DNA of 64,000 nucleotides from JADGGV01 sp035715725 (GCA_035715725.1 DASTKT010000162.1:1-64000); one strand, 5' to 3'; positions 23,978-32,734 are shown, counted from the stretch's first letter. Numbers and translations are program-made. Notes: generated by a model not told the origin, from the letters alone.

Positions 23978-25579
23978 TCACGGCCGCCGACTCGACTCGT
24001 CCGCGCTGACCATGCGGGCGAGCTCGACCCGGCGCACCTTCCCGCTGCCGGTCAGCGGGAAGACATCGAAGAACCGGACCAGGTCCGGCAGCTTGTAATC
24101 GGCGAGGGCGCCGCGGCACCACTCCTTGATCTCCTCGCCGGTGATGATGGCGCCCTCGACCGGGACGACGCAGGCGCACACCAGCTCGCCGAGCACCTCG
24201 TGCGGCAGCCCGACCACGGCGACATCCAGCACGGCGGGATGGGCGTGGATCCGGTCCTCCACCTCCCGCGGGTAGACGTTGAAGCCGCCGCGGATGATCA
24301 GCTCCTTGCGCCGCCCGACGATGTGGACGAAGCCCTCCTCGTCGACGATGCCGAGATCGCCCGTGAGGAAGTAGCCGTCCTGGTCGAAGACCTGCGCCGT
24401 CTCGCCCGGCTGACGGTAATACCCCTTCATCACGCCCGGGCCCCGCACCGTCAGCTCGCCCAGGCTCTCCTCGGGGAGGACCGTGCCGTCCAGGTCGAGG
24501 ACCCGGACCTCCGTCCCCTCCAGCGGGCGGCCCACCGTGAAGAGCTGCTTGTCCGCCGGGTCGCTGCTGCACGTCACCGCGGCGGTCGACGACGTCTCCG
24601 TCAGCGAGTACGCCACCTGCAGGTTCGGGCACAGATCGTCGCGGATCCGCCGCACCAGGTCGTCGCTCACCGGCGCGCCGGCCACGATCCCCGTGCGCAG
24701 CGACGAGAGGTCGTACTTCGGCCGCGCCGGGTCCCGCAGCTCGGTGATGAAGACCGTGGGCACGCCGTAGTGCACCGTGACCCGGTGCTGCTCGATCAGC
24801 GCCAGCGCCTCCGCCGGCTGGAAGCGCTCCTGCAGCACCAGGCACGCGCCGGCCGCCATGGTGCCGAGGATCCCGGGGCCGAGCCCGAACACGTGGAACA
24901 CCGTCGTCACGCCGAAGACGATGTCCTCCGGCAGCAGGTCGATCGCCTCCGCCGTCCGCGCCGCCGTCCACAGCAGGTTGGAGTGCGTCAGCGCCACGCC
25001 CTTTGGCTTCCCCATCGTCCCGGACGTGTAGAGGATCGCGAACAGGTCCTCGTCCGGGTCGACCTCCACCTGCGGGAACGCGCGCCCCTCGCCGCTCGAA
25101 AGCAGATCCTCGAACTGGTAGATCCGGTCGTCGTACCAGAGGTCTTCCTCGCCCACCGTGACCAGGTACTGCAGGTCCGGCAGCGAGGTCAGGAAACCCT
25201 CGAACAACTGCAGGTAGTCCGTCCCCGCGAAGTTCTCGGCGCTGATCACGACCGCGGCCTCGGAGTGCCGCAGCATGTACTGCAGCTCCGGGACGGTGAA
25301 GTGCGGGTTGAGCGGGACGATGATGGCGCCGAGCTTCGCCGCGGCGAACATCGAGATCACGAACTCGGGCCAGTTCGGCAGGTCCAGCGCGATGCGGTCT
25401 CCGCGTTCGATCCCCAGCTCGTGCAGGGCCGCGGCGAGAGCCGCGGCGCGTGCCTCTACCTGTCCGTAGGTGAACCTACGGTCGCCGAAGATCAAGAAAA
25501 CGCGCTCCGGATCCTCCGCAGCGCGTGCCTCGAGGGCCGCGGCGACCGATCGCCCACGCACGCGCTCTTCGAGCGCCAT
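23978..25579 (-). CDS. AMP-binding acyl-CoA synthetase (long-chain fatty acid type)
   Basis: The 533-residue ANL enzyme starts MALEERVRGRSVAAALEARAAEDPERVFLIFGDRRFTYGQ. It has the phosphate-binding ILYTSGTMGKPKGVALTH, YSLTETSS, DGYFLTGDLGIVDEEGF, VGRRKELIIRGGFNVYPREVED and the catalytic Lys in PLTGSGKVRRVEL. It would activate a fatty or related acid to its CoA ester. The ATG at 25579 has GGAGG four bases upstream and is preferred over a start 12 codons earlier. It is longer-range diverged from the ligase at 1345-2943 and lacks that protein's insert. It is probably expressed alone. Confidence 0.92.
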   Translation of the reverse strand: MALEERVRGRSVAAALEARAAEDPERVFLIFGDRRFTYGQVEARAAALAAALHELGIERGDRIALDLPNWPEFVISMFAAAKLGAIIVPLNPHFTVPELQYMLRHSEAAVVISAENFAGTDYLQLFEGFLTSLPDLQYLVTVGEEDLWYDDRIYQFEDLLSSGEGRAFPQVEVDPDEDLFAILYTSGTMGKPKGVALTHSNLLWTAARTAEAIDLLPEDIVFGVTTVFHVFGLGPGILGTMAAGACLVLQERFQPAEALALIEQHRVTVHYGVPTVFITELRDPARPKYDLSSLRTGIVAGAPVSDDLVRRIRDDLCPNLQVAYSLTETSSTAAVTCSSDPADKQLFTVGRPLEGTEVRVLDLDGTVLPEESLGELTVRGPGVMKGYYRQPGETAQVFDQDGYFLTGDLGIVDEEGFVHIVGRRKELIIRGGFNVYPREVEDRIHAHPAVLDVAVVGLPHEVLGELVCACVVPVEGAIITGEEIKEWCRGALADYKLPDLVRFFDVFPLTGSGKVRRVELARMVSADESSRRP

Positions 25580-25709
25580 CGAGCCTCCATCGGGGGGAAC
25601 GCCCCGCCGCGCCACCCGCGCGGCGGGGGGCGGCGGCTACAGGCACAAACATAGCGGAAGCCCGCGTCCCACGTCAAACGCCGGTTTCTGCTGGAGATAC
25701 CCGCGAAAC

Positions 25710-26828
25710 TCAGAGAGGTCCACCACCGGCGCCCAGCGACCGCGCCACGACGTCGTCCGGGAGCGCGAACGTCCATTCGCCGGCCGGCGTCCGCGCCGTC
25801 TCGCCGATGCGGCGGATCAGCGCGTAGTGCACGCGGGACGCGCGGGCCTTCTTGTCGCTGCGGAGCGCCGCGAGCACCTCGTCCGCGCGCGTGCCCTCCG
25901 GCACCGTGGTGGGGAGTCCCAGCGCGTCCAGCGCGGCGCGCAGCGCGTCCGTGGTTCCCGGCCGCGTCACCCCGGCCGCCTCCCCCGCGGCGGCCTCGAC
26001 CACCATCCCGATGGCGACGGCATACCCGTGCGGCACCTCGTAGTGGAGCGCGGATTCGACGCCGTGCCCGACCGTGTGACCGAAGTTCAGTGCCTTGCGC
26101 GGCCCGGTCTCGTACGGGTCCTCGGCGACGACCGCGCTCTTGATCCGCACCGACGGCTCGATCACCGCCGCGAGCGCGTCCGCCTCACCCGCGAGGAGCG
26201 CGTCCGCATGCGCGCGGATCCACCCGAAGTACTCGACGTCGGCGATGGCGCCATGCTTGACCGCCTCCGCCAGCCCCGCGCGCAGCTCGGTCGGAGGGAG
26301 CGTCCGGAGCACCTCGGGATCCATGACCACGATGCGCGGGTGGTGGAACGCGCCGACCAGGTTCTTCCCGGCAGGCGTGTCGACGCCGGTCTTTCCGCCG
26401 ATCGAGGCGTCCACCATCGCCAGGAGGGTGGTCGGCACCTGGACGACGGGGATGCCACGCAGGTACGTCGCGGCGGCGAAGCCGACGAGGTCGCCGACGA
26501 CGCCGCCGCCGAGCGCGATCAGGCAGGCGTCGCGGCCGAAGCCACGGGCGAGCAGCTCGTCGTGGAGCCGCGCCCAGGTCTCGCGCGTCTTCGACGCCTC
26601 GCCGGCCGGGAGCACGAAGAGATCGAGGCGGTGGCCGGCGGCCGCCAGCGTCGCCTGCACGCGCTCGGCCAGGAGCGGCGCCACGACCGCGTCCGTGACC
26701 AGACCGTAGCGGTGCGCGGGCGCGGCGGCGCCGACGAGATCGGCGAGTTCGGCCAGCGCACCGGGGCGGACGACGACGTCGTAGTCCGCCGGCGGCGGGG
26801 GCGGCGGCGAGATGCGGTGCCGGCTCAC
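25710..26828 (-). CDS. aroB: 3-dehydroquinate synthase
   Basis: The 372-residue enzyme converts DAHP to 3-dehydroquinate, step two of the shikimate pathway. Diagnostic parts are FVLPAGEASKTRETWARLHDELL, LIALGGGVVGDLVGFAAATYLRGIPVVQVPTTLLAMVDASIGGKTGVDTPAGKNLVGAFHHP, the metal Glu in GLAEAVKHGAI, and the metal His in LNFGHTVGHGVES and PHGYAVAIGM. The GTG start at 26828 has AGGAG four bases upstream. A Pro run (PPPPPP) near the N-terminus is unusual. A promoter candidate sits at 26866-26895, and the gene diverges from the ATP-grasp operon. Confidence 0.97.
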   Translation of the reverse strand: MSRHRISPPPPPPADYDVVVRPGALAELADLVGAAAPAHRYGLVTDAVVAPLLAERVQATLAAAGHRLDLFVLPAGEASKTRETWARLHDELLARGFGRDACLIALGGGVVGDLVGFAAATYLRGIPVVQVPTTLLAMVDASIGGKTGVDTPAGKNLVGAFHHPRIVVMDPEVLRTLPPTELRAGLAEAVKHGAIADVEYFGWIRAHADALLAGEADALAAVIEPSVRIKSAVVAEDPYETGPRKALNFGHTVGHGVESALHYEVPHGYAVAIGMVVEAAAGEAAGVTRPGTTDALRAALDALGLPTTVPEGTRADEVLAALRSDKKARASRVHYALIRRIGETARTPAGEWTFALPDDVVARSLGAGGGPL

Positions 26829-26865
26829 GGGGCTCCTGGAGAAGCGGAAAGGTTCAACCTGTCGC

Positions 26866-26895
26866 AACTTAGCCGGGCTCGCCCCGGAGCGGCAA
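26866..26895 (-). promoter_or_regulatory. Sigma-70-like promoter candidate for aroB
   Basis: TTGCCG (26895-26890) and TAAGTT (26871-26866) are separated by 18 bp on the minus strand, which would put initiation about 30 nt upstream of the GTG start. The rest of the 250-bp divergent gap holds an isolated TTGACA at 26916-26921 facing the ATP-grasp operon. Confidence 0.4.
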
Positions 26896-27078
26896 CCGGG
26901 CCTGGAGCGGGGGTGTTGACATCGCGAAAAAATCGATGAGTTTTCGGTAGCCGCAGCAGAGCCGGCGCCGTGCGCGCCGGCTGTCGACAGCGGTCGGATC
27001 GGCCACGAACATCGGCCACGCCCCGCGTCTCCATCTTGGAGGCGCGCTTTTCATGGCGGGTGCACAACCGCGGACGAG

Positions 27079-28143
27079 ATGACGCTGCGAATCGGATTCG
27101 CCTACAACGAGAAGCCGGCCGAGGGGGCCGACCCTCCCAGTTCCGCCGAGGAGGCCGAGCCTCCAAGTTCCGGCGACGCGGGCGCCGCCCGCGACCGGTA
27201 CGCCGAGTGGGACGACCCCGCGACGATCGCCGCCGTCGAGGCGGCTCTCCGTCGCCTCGGCGAAGTCGTCCGACTCGAGGCCACCGCCGACTTTCCCCAG
27301 AAGCTCCGCGATTCCCGCCCCGACATCGTCTTCAATATCGCCGAGGGCCTCCACGGCCCGAACCGCGAGTCCCACGTCCCCGCGATCTGCGAGTTCTTCG
27401 ACATTCCCTACACGGGAAGCGACCCGCTGGCGCTCGGGCTGGCGCTCGACAAGCGGCGGGCGAAGGAGATCTTCCGCATCCGGGACGTGCCGACTCCCGA
27501 CTGGCTCGTGGTGACGCCGGAGACGCTCCCGCGCGGCGAGGTCCCGCTCCCCGCCATGGTGAAGCCGCTGCACGAGGGCTCCAGCATGGGGATCCCGGAC
27601 CACTCGCTCTGCTCCTCGGAGGCGCAGGTGCGACGGCGCGTCCGCGAGATCCGCGACCTCTACGGCCAGCCCGCGCTCGTGGAGGCATTCCTCCCCGGGC
27701 GCGAGTTCACCGTCGCGATCCTCGGCAACGGCGCGGCCGCGCGGGCGCTGCCGATCGTCGAGATCCGCTTCGACTCGCTCCCGTCCGGCTCCGCGCCGAT
27801 CTACGGCTACGAGGCGAAGTGGGTCTGGGACCGCCCGGAGGCGCCGCTCGAGATCTTCCGGTGTCCCGCACGCGTGGAGCCCCGGCTCGGCCGCGCCATC
27901 GAGGAGGCGGCGCTGGGCGCGTTCCACGCGCTCGGCTGCCGCGACTGGTCGCGCGTGGACGTGCGGCTGGACGCCCGCGGCGCGCCCCAGGTCATCGAGG
28001 TCAACCCGCTCCCCGGCATCCTCCCGGACCCCGAGCAGAACTCCTGCTTCCCGAAGGCCGCGCGCGCCGCCGGCATCGGCTACGACGAGCTCATGACGCG
28101 CGTCCTCGAGCTCGCGCTGGAGAGGTACGGGCTGCGGCCATGA
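27079..28143 (+). CDS. D-Ala-D-Ala-ligase-like ATP-grasp enzyme 1
   Basis: The 354-residue ATP-grasp protein begins MTLRIGFAYNEKP. It holds PDIVFNIAEGLHGPNRESHVPAICEFFDIPYTGSD (substrate side), MVKPLHEGSSMGI (phosphate-binding loop), ALVEAFLPGREFTVAILG and the Mg-binding DVRLDARGAPQVIEVNPLPGILPD. This matches the Ddl-like branch, which couples ATP hydrolysis to peptide-type bond formation. It is probably not housekeeping Ddl, because a second copy is coupled to it and both sit with a GNAT and a lysine aminomutase. Residues 17-33 carry a tandem repeat-derived insert. The start is the ATG at 27079, with no strong ribosome-binding site. Its stop overlaps gene 2 as ATGA. Confidence 0.85.
   Translation: MTLRIGFAYNEKPAEGADPPSSAEEAEPPSSGDAGAARDRYAEWDDPATIAAVEAALRRLGEVVRLEATADFPQKLRDSRPDIVFNIAEGLHGPNRESHVPAICEFFDIPYTGSDPLALGLALDKRRAKEIFRIRDVPTPDWLVVTPETLPRGEVPLPAMVKPLHEGSSMGIPDHSLCSSEAQVRRRVREIRDLYGQPALVEAFLPGREFTVAILGNGAAARALPIVEIRFDSLPSGSAPIYGYEAKWVWDRPEAPLEIFRCPARVEPRLGRAIEEAALGAFHALGCRDWSRVDVRLDARGAPQVIEVNPLPGILPDPEQNSCFPKAARAAGIGYDELMTRVLELALERYGLRP
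27126..27176 (+). repeat. Imperfect 27-bp tandem repeat inside ATP-grasp gene 1
   Basis: Two 24-bp units (27126-27149 and 27153-27176) agree at 21 of 24 positions with a period of 27 bp, so the frame is kept. They encode the Pro-Pro-Ser-Ser pairs of an acidic loop that has no counterpart in ordinary Ddl proteins. Confidence 0.6.
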
Positions 28144-29126
28144 GGGTCGCGATCCTGCACGACGACGTGGCCTCCCGCCCGGAGTCGGCCCCCGACGAGC
28201 TCGGCGTGCTCGAGGCCGTCGAGGCGGTCGACGTCGCGCTGCGCGACCTCGGCCACGCGCCGGTGCGGGTCGAGGTCGGCCACGCGCTCGAGCGGTGGAC
28301 CGGCCGTCTCGCGGACACCGCTGCCGAGCTCGTCTTCAATCTCTGCGAGGCGCTGGCCGGCCGGACCGCGCACGAGGCCCGGGTGGCCGCCGTCGTCGAG
28401 CTGCTCGGCCTGCCCATGACCGGCAGCCCCTCCGACGTGCTCGCGCTCGCCGGCCGCAAGGATCGGGTGAACGCGCTCCTCGCGGCCGCCGGCCTCCCCG
28501 TCCCCGTCTGGGCCGCCGCGGACGCGCCCAATGCGTCCTGCTGGTGGCGCTTCCCGGCCATCGTGAAGCCGGCCGGCGAGCACGCCTCCGTCGGCATCAC
28601 GTCCCACTCCGTCGCGGCGAACGCGTCCGAGCTCGACGCCGCGCTCGCCGCCGCCGCCGCGCACGCGCCGCTGCTGATCCAGGACTTCGTCGGCGGCCGC
28701 GAGCTGAACGTCGGCATCGTCGGCGACGAGGTGCTGCCGATCGGCGAGATCGAGTTCGGCGGCTTCCCCGAGGGCGCCTGGCCCGTCGTGAGCTACGAGG
28801 CGAAGTGGGCGCCCGGCTCCGCCGAGGACCTGGCGACGACGCCGCGCTGCCCCGCGGACCTCGACCCCGCGCTCGCGCAGGAGGCGCGCGGCCTGGCGCT
28901 GGCGGCGTGGCGCGTGGTCGGAGGACGCGGCTACGGCCGCATCGACCTGCGCGCCGACGCCGATGGCCGCCTCTTCGTCCTCGACGTCAACCCGAACCCC
29001 GATCTCGCGCCCTCCGCCGGGCTCACGCGCATGGCCGCGGCCGCCGGCTGGGGCTACGCCGAGCTCATCCGCCGCGTCGTCGCTTCCGCGACGCCGGGCG
29101 AGGGCGGTGCGGAGGCGAGCCGATGA
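28140..29126 (+). CDS. D-Ala-D-Ala-ligase-like ATP-grasp enzyme 2
   Basis: The 328-residue ATP-grasp protein starts MRVAILHDDVASRPESAPDE. Its segments ELVFNLCEALAGRTAHEARVAAVVELLGLPMTGS, AIVKPAGEHASVGITSHSV, LLIQDFVGGRELNVGIVGDEVLPIGEIEFGGFP and RIDLRADADGRLFVLDVNPNPDLAPSAG follow the same Ddl-like plan as gene 1. Residues differ at the substrate side. The ATG overlaps the gene 1 stop and its own stop overlaps the GNAT gene, both as ATGA. The two ligases could act in series on one product or form a heterodimer (inference). Confidence 0.85.
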   Translation: MRVAILHDDVASRPESAPDELGVLEAVEAVDVALRDLGHAPVRVEVGHALERWTGRLADTAAELVFNLCEALAGRTAHEARVAAVVELLGLPMTGSPSDVLALAGRKDRVNALLAAAGLPVPVWAAADAPNASCWWRFPAIVKPAGEHASVGITSHSVAANASELDAALAAAAAHAPLLIQDFVGGRELNVGIVGDEVLPIGEIEFGGFPEGAWPVVSYEAKWAPGSAEDLATTPRCPADLDPALAQEARGLALAAWRVVGGRGYGRIDLRADADGRLFVLDVNPNPDLAPSAGLTRMAAAAGWGYAELIRRVVASATPGEGGAEASR

Positions 29127-29644
29127 CGGTCGCAGGCGACGCACGCCCGCGGCCGGCGGAGACGCCGCTGCTGCGGCCGCTCGAGCGGGCGCAGCGCGAC
29201 GCCGTGAGAGCGATCCTCGAGCGGACGAACGTCTTCCGGCCGGAGGAGATCGACGTCGCCCTCGAGGTGCTGGATTCGTACTTCGATCATCCCGGGCGGG
29301 ACTACACGGCCGTGGGCGCCTTCACCCACGGCGGCGACCTGCTCGGATATGTCTGCTACGGTCCGACGCCGTGCACGATCGGGACGTGGGATCTCTACTG
29401 GATCGCCGTCGCCCCGGAGCAGCACGGAAAAGGAACCGGGACGCTACTCCTCAAGGAGGTAGAGCGAAGGCTTGCCCTCGTGGATGCCAGACTCGTGATC
29501 ATCGAGACCTCGTCCCAGCCGGTGTACGAGCCGACCCGCCGCTTCTACGAGGCGCGGGGCTACGACGAGGTCGCACGGGTCCCCGATTTCTACGCCCCGG
29601 GCGACGATCGAGTGATCTTCGCCAAGCGCATCCGAACGAATTGA
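29123..29644 (+). CDS. GNAT-family N-acetyltransferase
   Basis: The 173-residue GNAT contains the fold core DLLGYVCYGPTPCTIGTWDLYWIAVAPEQHGKGTGTLLLKEVERRLA. Q-H-G-K-G-T-G is the acetyl-CoA pyrophosphate loop; RRFYEARGYDEVARVPDFYAPGDDRVIFAKRI follows. By position with a lysine 2,3-aminomutase it could N-acetylate beta-lysine, as AblB does in methanogens and some bacteria. It is, however, shorter than AblB and need not be orthologous. The start overlaps ATP-grasp gene 2 as ATGA; 16 bp separate it from kamA. Confidence 0.85.
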   Translation: MTVAGDARPRPAETPLLRPLERAQRDAVRAILERTNVFRPEEIDVALEVLDSYFDHPGRDYTAVGAFTHGGDLLGYVCYGPTPCTIGTWDLYWIAVAPEQHGKGTGTLLLKEVERRLALVDARLVIIETSSQPVYEPTRRFYEARGYDEVARVPDFYAPGDDRVIFAKRIRTN

Positions 29645-29660
29645 ACGAGGGCGAGCTCCC

Positions 29661-30794
29661 ATGGAAAAATGGCAGGACATCCTCCACCAGAGCCTGACGA
29701 CCGTGGACGAGCTGGTCGAGCGGTTCGGCGTGGAGAACATCGACCGCGAGGCGGTCCAGCAGGCGATCGACCGGTTCAACCTGCGAATCACGCCGGCGGC
29801 GCTCGCGCAGATCCAGCGCCCCGGTGACCCGTTCTGGAACCAGTACGTCCCGACGCCCGAGGAGAACCACGTCGAGGATGGCATCGTCGACTCGCTCGAC
29901 GAGGACGGCGACTCCCCCGTGCCGAACCTGACGCACCGCTACCCGGACCGGGTGCTCTTCCTGGTCTCGCCGGTCTGCGCCACGTACTGCCGGTTCTGCA
30001 CGCGCCGCCGCAAGGTCGGCGACCCGGAGAAGATCCCGCTGAACCAGTTCGACTCCGCGTTCGCCTACCTGCGCGAGCACACCGAGGTGCGTGACGTGAT
30101 CCTCTCGGGCGGCGACCCGTTCATGCTCTCCGACCGCCGCATCGAGTACTTCCTCAAGACGCTGCGCGAGATCCCGCACCTCGAGATCCTCCGCATCCAC
30201 ACCCGGATGCCGAGCCATCTGCCGCAGCGCATCACGCCGGAGCTGTGCGAGATCATCAAGAGGTACCACCCGGTCTACATCAACGTGCACTTCAACCACC
30301 CCGACGAGCTGACGCCCGAGGCGACGAAGGCGCTCAACATGCTCGCCGACACCGGCGCGCCGCTCGGGTGCCAGTCCGTGATCCTGAAGGGCACGAACGA
30401 CGACCCGGCCATCATCAAGGAGCTCGTCCACAAGCTCCTGAAGGCGCGCGTCAAGCCGTACTACCTCTACCAGGCGGACGTCGTCGCCGGCGGGGAGCAT
30501 TTCCGCGCCGACGTGGCGAAGGGGCTGGAGATCATCCGGGCGCTGCGCGGCTGGACGAGCGGCCTGGGCGTGCCGCACTACGTCATCGACGCCCCGGGCG
30601 GCGGCGGCAAGATCCCGCTGCTGCCGGAGTACGTGCAGTCCATCACGGATGACGAGGTCGTGCTGCGCAACTACGCCGGCGACGTCTACCGCTACCCGCT
30701 CCCGAAGGACGGCGTTCGGGCGAGCATGAACGGCAACGGTTGCGGGTCGAACGGCCACTTCGACGCCGAGGACCTGGTCTTCCTCGACGTCTGA
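29661..30794 (+). CDS. kamA: Lysine 2,3-aminomutase-family radical SAM enzyme
   Basis: The 377-residue radical SAM, PLP-dependent aminomutase has the 4Fe-4S motif Cys106-x3-Cys110-x2-Cys113 (CATYCRFC) and the SAM-site ILSGGDP. The PLP Lys is Lys317 in DAPGGGGK. Asp273 (YQADVVAGGEHF) and Asp310 (VIDAPGGGG) are 37 residues apart. They match Asp293 and Asp330 of clostridial lysine 2,3-aminomutase, which bind the substrate epsilon-amino group; glutamate aminomutases have Lys and Asn there. So L-lysine to beta-lysine is the favoured reaction. The protein is intermediate in length between EpmB (about 342) and full LAM (about 416). The ATG has a GAGGGCGAG upstream. It is the last gene of the unit, followed by a long hairpin. 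Confidence 0.92.
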   Translation: MEKWQDILHQSLTTVDELVERFGVENIDREAVQQAIDRFNLRITPAALAQIQRPGDPFWNQYVPTPEENHVEDGIVDSLDEDGDSPVPNLTHRYPDRVLFLVSPVCATYCRFCTRRRKVGDPEKIPLNQFDSAFAYLREHTEVRDVILSGGDPFMLSDRRIEYFLKTLREIPHLEILRIHTRMPSHLPQRITPELCEIIKRYHPVYINVHFNHPDELTPEATKALNMLADTGAPLGCQSVILKGTNDDPAIIKELVHKLLKARVKPYYLYQADVVAGGEHFRADVAKGLEIIRALRGWTSGLGVPHYVIDAPGGGGKIPLLPEYVQSITDDEVVLRNYAGDVYRYPLPKDGVRASMNGNGCGSNGHFDAEDLVFLDV

Positions 30795-30810
30795 GCCCCG
30801 CCTGACGCCC

Positions 30811-30878
30811 GGTGCCGCCGCCGGGCCCTCGTCGCGACTCCAGGGATTCGATCGCGAAGGGGGCCCGGCGGCGGCGCC
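30811..30878. terminator. Long bidirectional terminator between convergent genes
   Basis: Arms 30811-30828 and 30861-30878 pair over 18 bp with one wobble. Within the loop TCGCGA (30833-30838) pairs with TCGCGA (30852-30857). It lies between the stops of kamA (+) and the metallopeptidase (-). Confidence 0.6.
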
Positions 30879-30922
30879 GCGTCTCCGGGCTGGAATGGCC
30901 GGCGGGCCATCCCCGCCGACGC

Positions 30923-32212
30923 TCATCGCTCCACCAGCGAATCCACCCCGGGAACCGGCACCGCATCGAACTCGATCCCGACCGGCACGTCGACGACGCG
31001 CACGACCGGTCTTCCCCGCACCTCCAGCCGCTCGACGCGGGCGCGCCGCGCCGGGCGGCGGGCCAGCACCCTGCGGTAGTCGGCGGCGAACGTGTCGGCG
31101 GCGGCGGCACGGTCCCAGACGGAGTACCAGACCAGCGCCCGCGCGTTGCCCGGGCCCTCCAGCAGCCGGAACCGGTCGCCATCCCACCCGTCGGCCGTGG
31201 CCGAGTCCCCGAGGAACTGCTCCAGGAAGATCGTCGTCTCGAGCTCACCCAGCGTGTTCTCGTAGCGGGTACGCCACCCCGACGGACTCGGCGGCGTCCG
31301 ACCGAGGCGCAGCTCGGTGGGCGTGTCGCGGGCCTCGACGAACCGGTCCGGGTGCATCACCTGCTCGGTGGACTGCGGCAGCAGCGAATCGAGCGGCGCG
31401 GGCCAGCCGTTCTTCGGCGGGCCGCCGGCGGCGCGGTCGCGCCACAGCTCCTGGACGAACGCCGCGCCCTGGAGGTACGGGAAGACGAGCGTCTCGCGGA
31501 TGATCCGCGGCGCGCGCGCATACACCGGGAACTGTGTGTTCTGCTCCTCGATGGCGGGGGCGAGCTGTTCGCCGAGATCCGGGAGCTGCGCCGGGTCGAC
31601 GGGGTGATGCGCGGCCCGGTCCGCGAGCACGACGACCATGACGGCGGTGGCCTGCCCCTCGACGGCGGCCTGCGCCGCGGTCTGGCGGTCGTTGCCGCGC
31701 TCGCGCGCGACGAGGGAATCGAGGTTCACGTGCTGGTCCTGCAGCGCGTGCACCAGCTCGTGCGCCAGCACGGTGCGCAGCGCCGAGCGGGGCGTGCCCT
31801 CGACCGTGTAGAACGTCTTCGTCTCGGGGTCGTAGTAGCCGCCCACCTGCTCCGTGTAGAGGTCGATGAGCAGCGCGCGCAGGTCGAGCGTGTCCGGGAT
31901 CAGGCCGAGCGTGGAGTACGTCGCCTGGATCCCGCCGAGCTCCGGCGGCGGCAGGTCCCGGTCGAGCTGGCGCACGACGTACTCCCGGACCTGCGCCCGC
32001 GTGCGGTAGCCGATCCGGATCGGCCGCACCGCCCGGAGCCCGGACAGGTACTCGAGGCGCGGGAGCAGCGAGTCGACGACCGGGCGGACGCGCGCCTCCT
32101 GCTGCTCCGGCCGGGACCTGTCGCCGCACGCGACGAGCGCCGCCGCCCCGACGGCCGCGGCCAGCGCCGCGAGCGTTGCCGCCCGCCACCGTCTCCGGCG
32201 AGGGCGCGTCAT
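30923..32212 (-). CDS. Lipoprotein with HExxH zinc-metallopeptidase motif
   Basis: The 429-residue precursor has a lipobox LVAC at about residue 29 after an Arg-rich N-terminus and an Ala-rich hydrophobic stretch, so an outer- or inner-membrane lipoprotein is expected. The core reads TVLAHELVHALQDQHVNLDSL (zinc HExxH with catalytic Glu). Further on is AAVEGQATAVMV, with a Glu that may be the third ligand, and a YYDPETKTFYTVEG strand before it. The specific peptidase family is not recognised. Its ATG overlaps the folK stop as ATGA, although the functions are unrelated. Confidence 0.75.
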   Translation of the reverse strand: MTRPRRRRWRAATLAALAAAVGAAALVACGDRSRPEQQEARVRPVVDSLLPRLEYLSGLRAVRPIRIGYRTRAQVREYVVRQLDRDLPPPELGGIQATYSTLGLIPDTLDLRALLIDLYTEQVGGYYDPETKTFYTVEGTPRSALRTVLAHELVHALQDQHVNLDSLVARERGNDRQTAAQAAVEGQATAVMVVVLADRAAHHPVDPAQLPDLGEQLAPAIEEQNTQFPVYARAPRIIRETLVFPYLQGAAFVQELWRDRAAGGPPKNGWPAPLDSLLPQSTEQVMHPDRFVEARDTPTELRLGRTPPSPSGWRTRYENTLGELETTIFLEQFLGDSATADGWDGDRFRLLEGPGNARALVWYSVWDRAAAADTFAADYRRVLARRPARRARVERLEVRGRPVVRVVDVPVGIEFDAVPVPGVDSLVER

Positions 32213-32721
32213 CCCGCCTCGCCGGCGTCCTGTGGATCCACCAGCCGCGCGCCCGGGAAGAGCGCCTCGGTCCGCTCGAGCCCGGGCGCCCGCAGCCGGT
32301 CGGCCAGCCGTTCGCCGGTCACGGGGTGGCGGAGCGCCGGATCGAGCTCGACCAACGGCCGCAGCACGAACGCCCGCTCGAGAAGCCGCGGGTGCGGGAC
32401 CTCGAGCGCGGCGGTGGACACGGCGCTGTCGCCGTAAAGGAGCAGGTCGATGTCGATGGGGCGGGGGGCGTTGCGGAAGGAGGGCCGGCGGCCGAGCTCG
32501 GTCTCGATGCGCTGGGCGCCGGCGAGGAGCTCCTCCGGGGTGCGCCGGGTTGTCATGCGGAGTGCGAGGTTCCAGAACTCGGGCTGCTCCCGGAACCCGA
32601 CCGGCTCGGACGCATAGACGGTCGAGACCGCGTCGATCGAGCCGAGCTCGGCCAGGCGACGCACGGCGTGGCGCAGGTTCGCCTCGCGGTCGCCCAGGTT
32701 CGTGCCGAGCCCCAGATACAC
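32209..32721 (-). CDS. folK: 2-amino-4-hydroxy-6-hydroxymethyldihydropteridine diphosphokinase
   Basis: The 170-residue protein carries the HPPK plan: YLGLGTNLGDREANLRHAV, VSTVYASEPVGFREQPEFWNLALRM, the signature RPIDIDLLLYGD, and VPHPRLLERAFVLRPLVELDP. It transfers pyrophosphate from ATP to hydroxymethyl-dihydropterin in folate synthesis. GTG at 32721 is the probable start; it lies 13 bp after the cupin gene stop. No other folate gene is adjacent. Confidence 0.96.
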   Translation of the reverse strand: MYLGLGTNLGDREANLRHAVRRLAELGSIDAVSTVYASEPVGFREQPEFWNLALRMTTRRTPEELLAGAQRIETELGRRPSFRNAPRPIDIDLLLYGDSAVSTAALEVPHPRLLERAFVLRPLVELDPALRHPVTGERLADRLRAPGLERTEALFPGARLVDPQDAGEAG

Positions 32722-32734
32722 GCGGACGCTCGCC

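Noticed and set aside
26916..26921. TTGACA as a promoter for the ATP-grasp operon
   Set aside because: The hexamer at the right spacing (AGTTTT) is too poor to call, so it is only noted.
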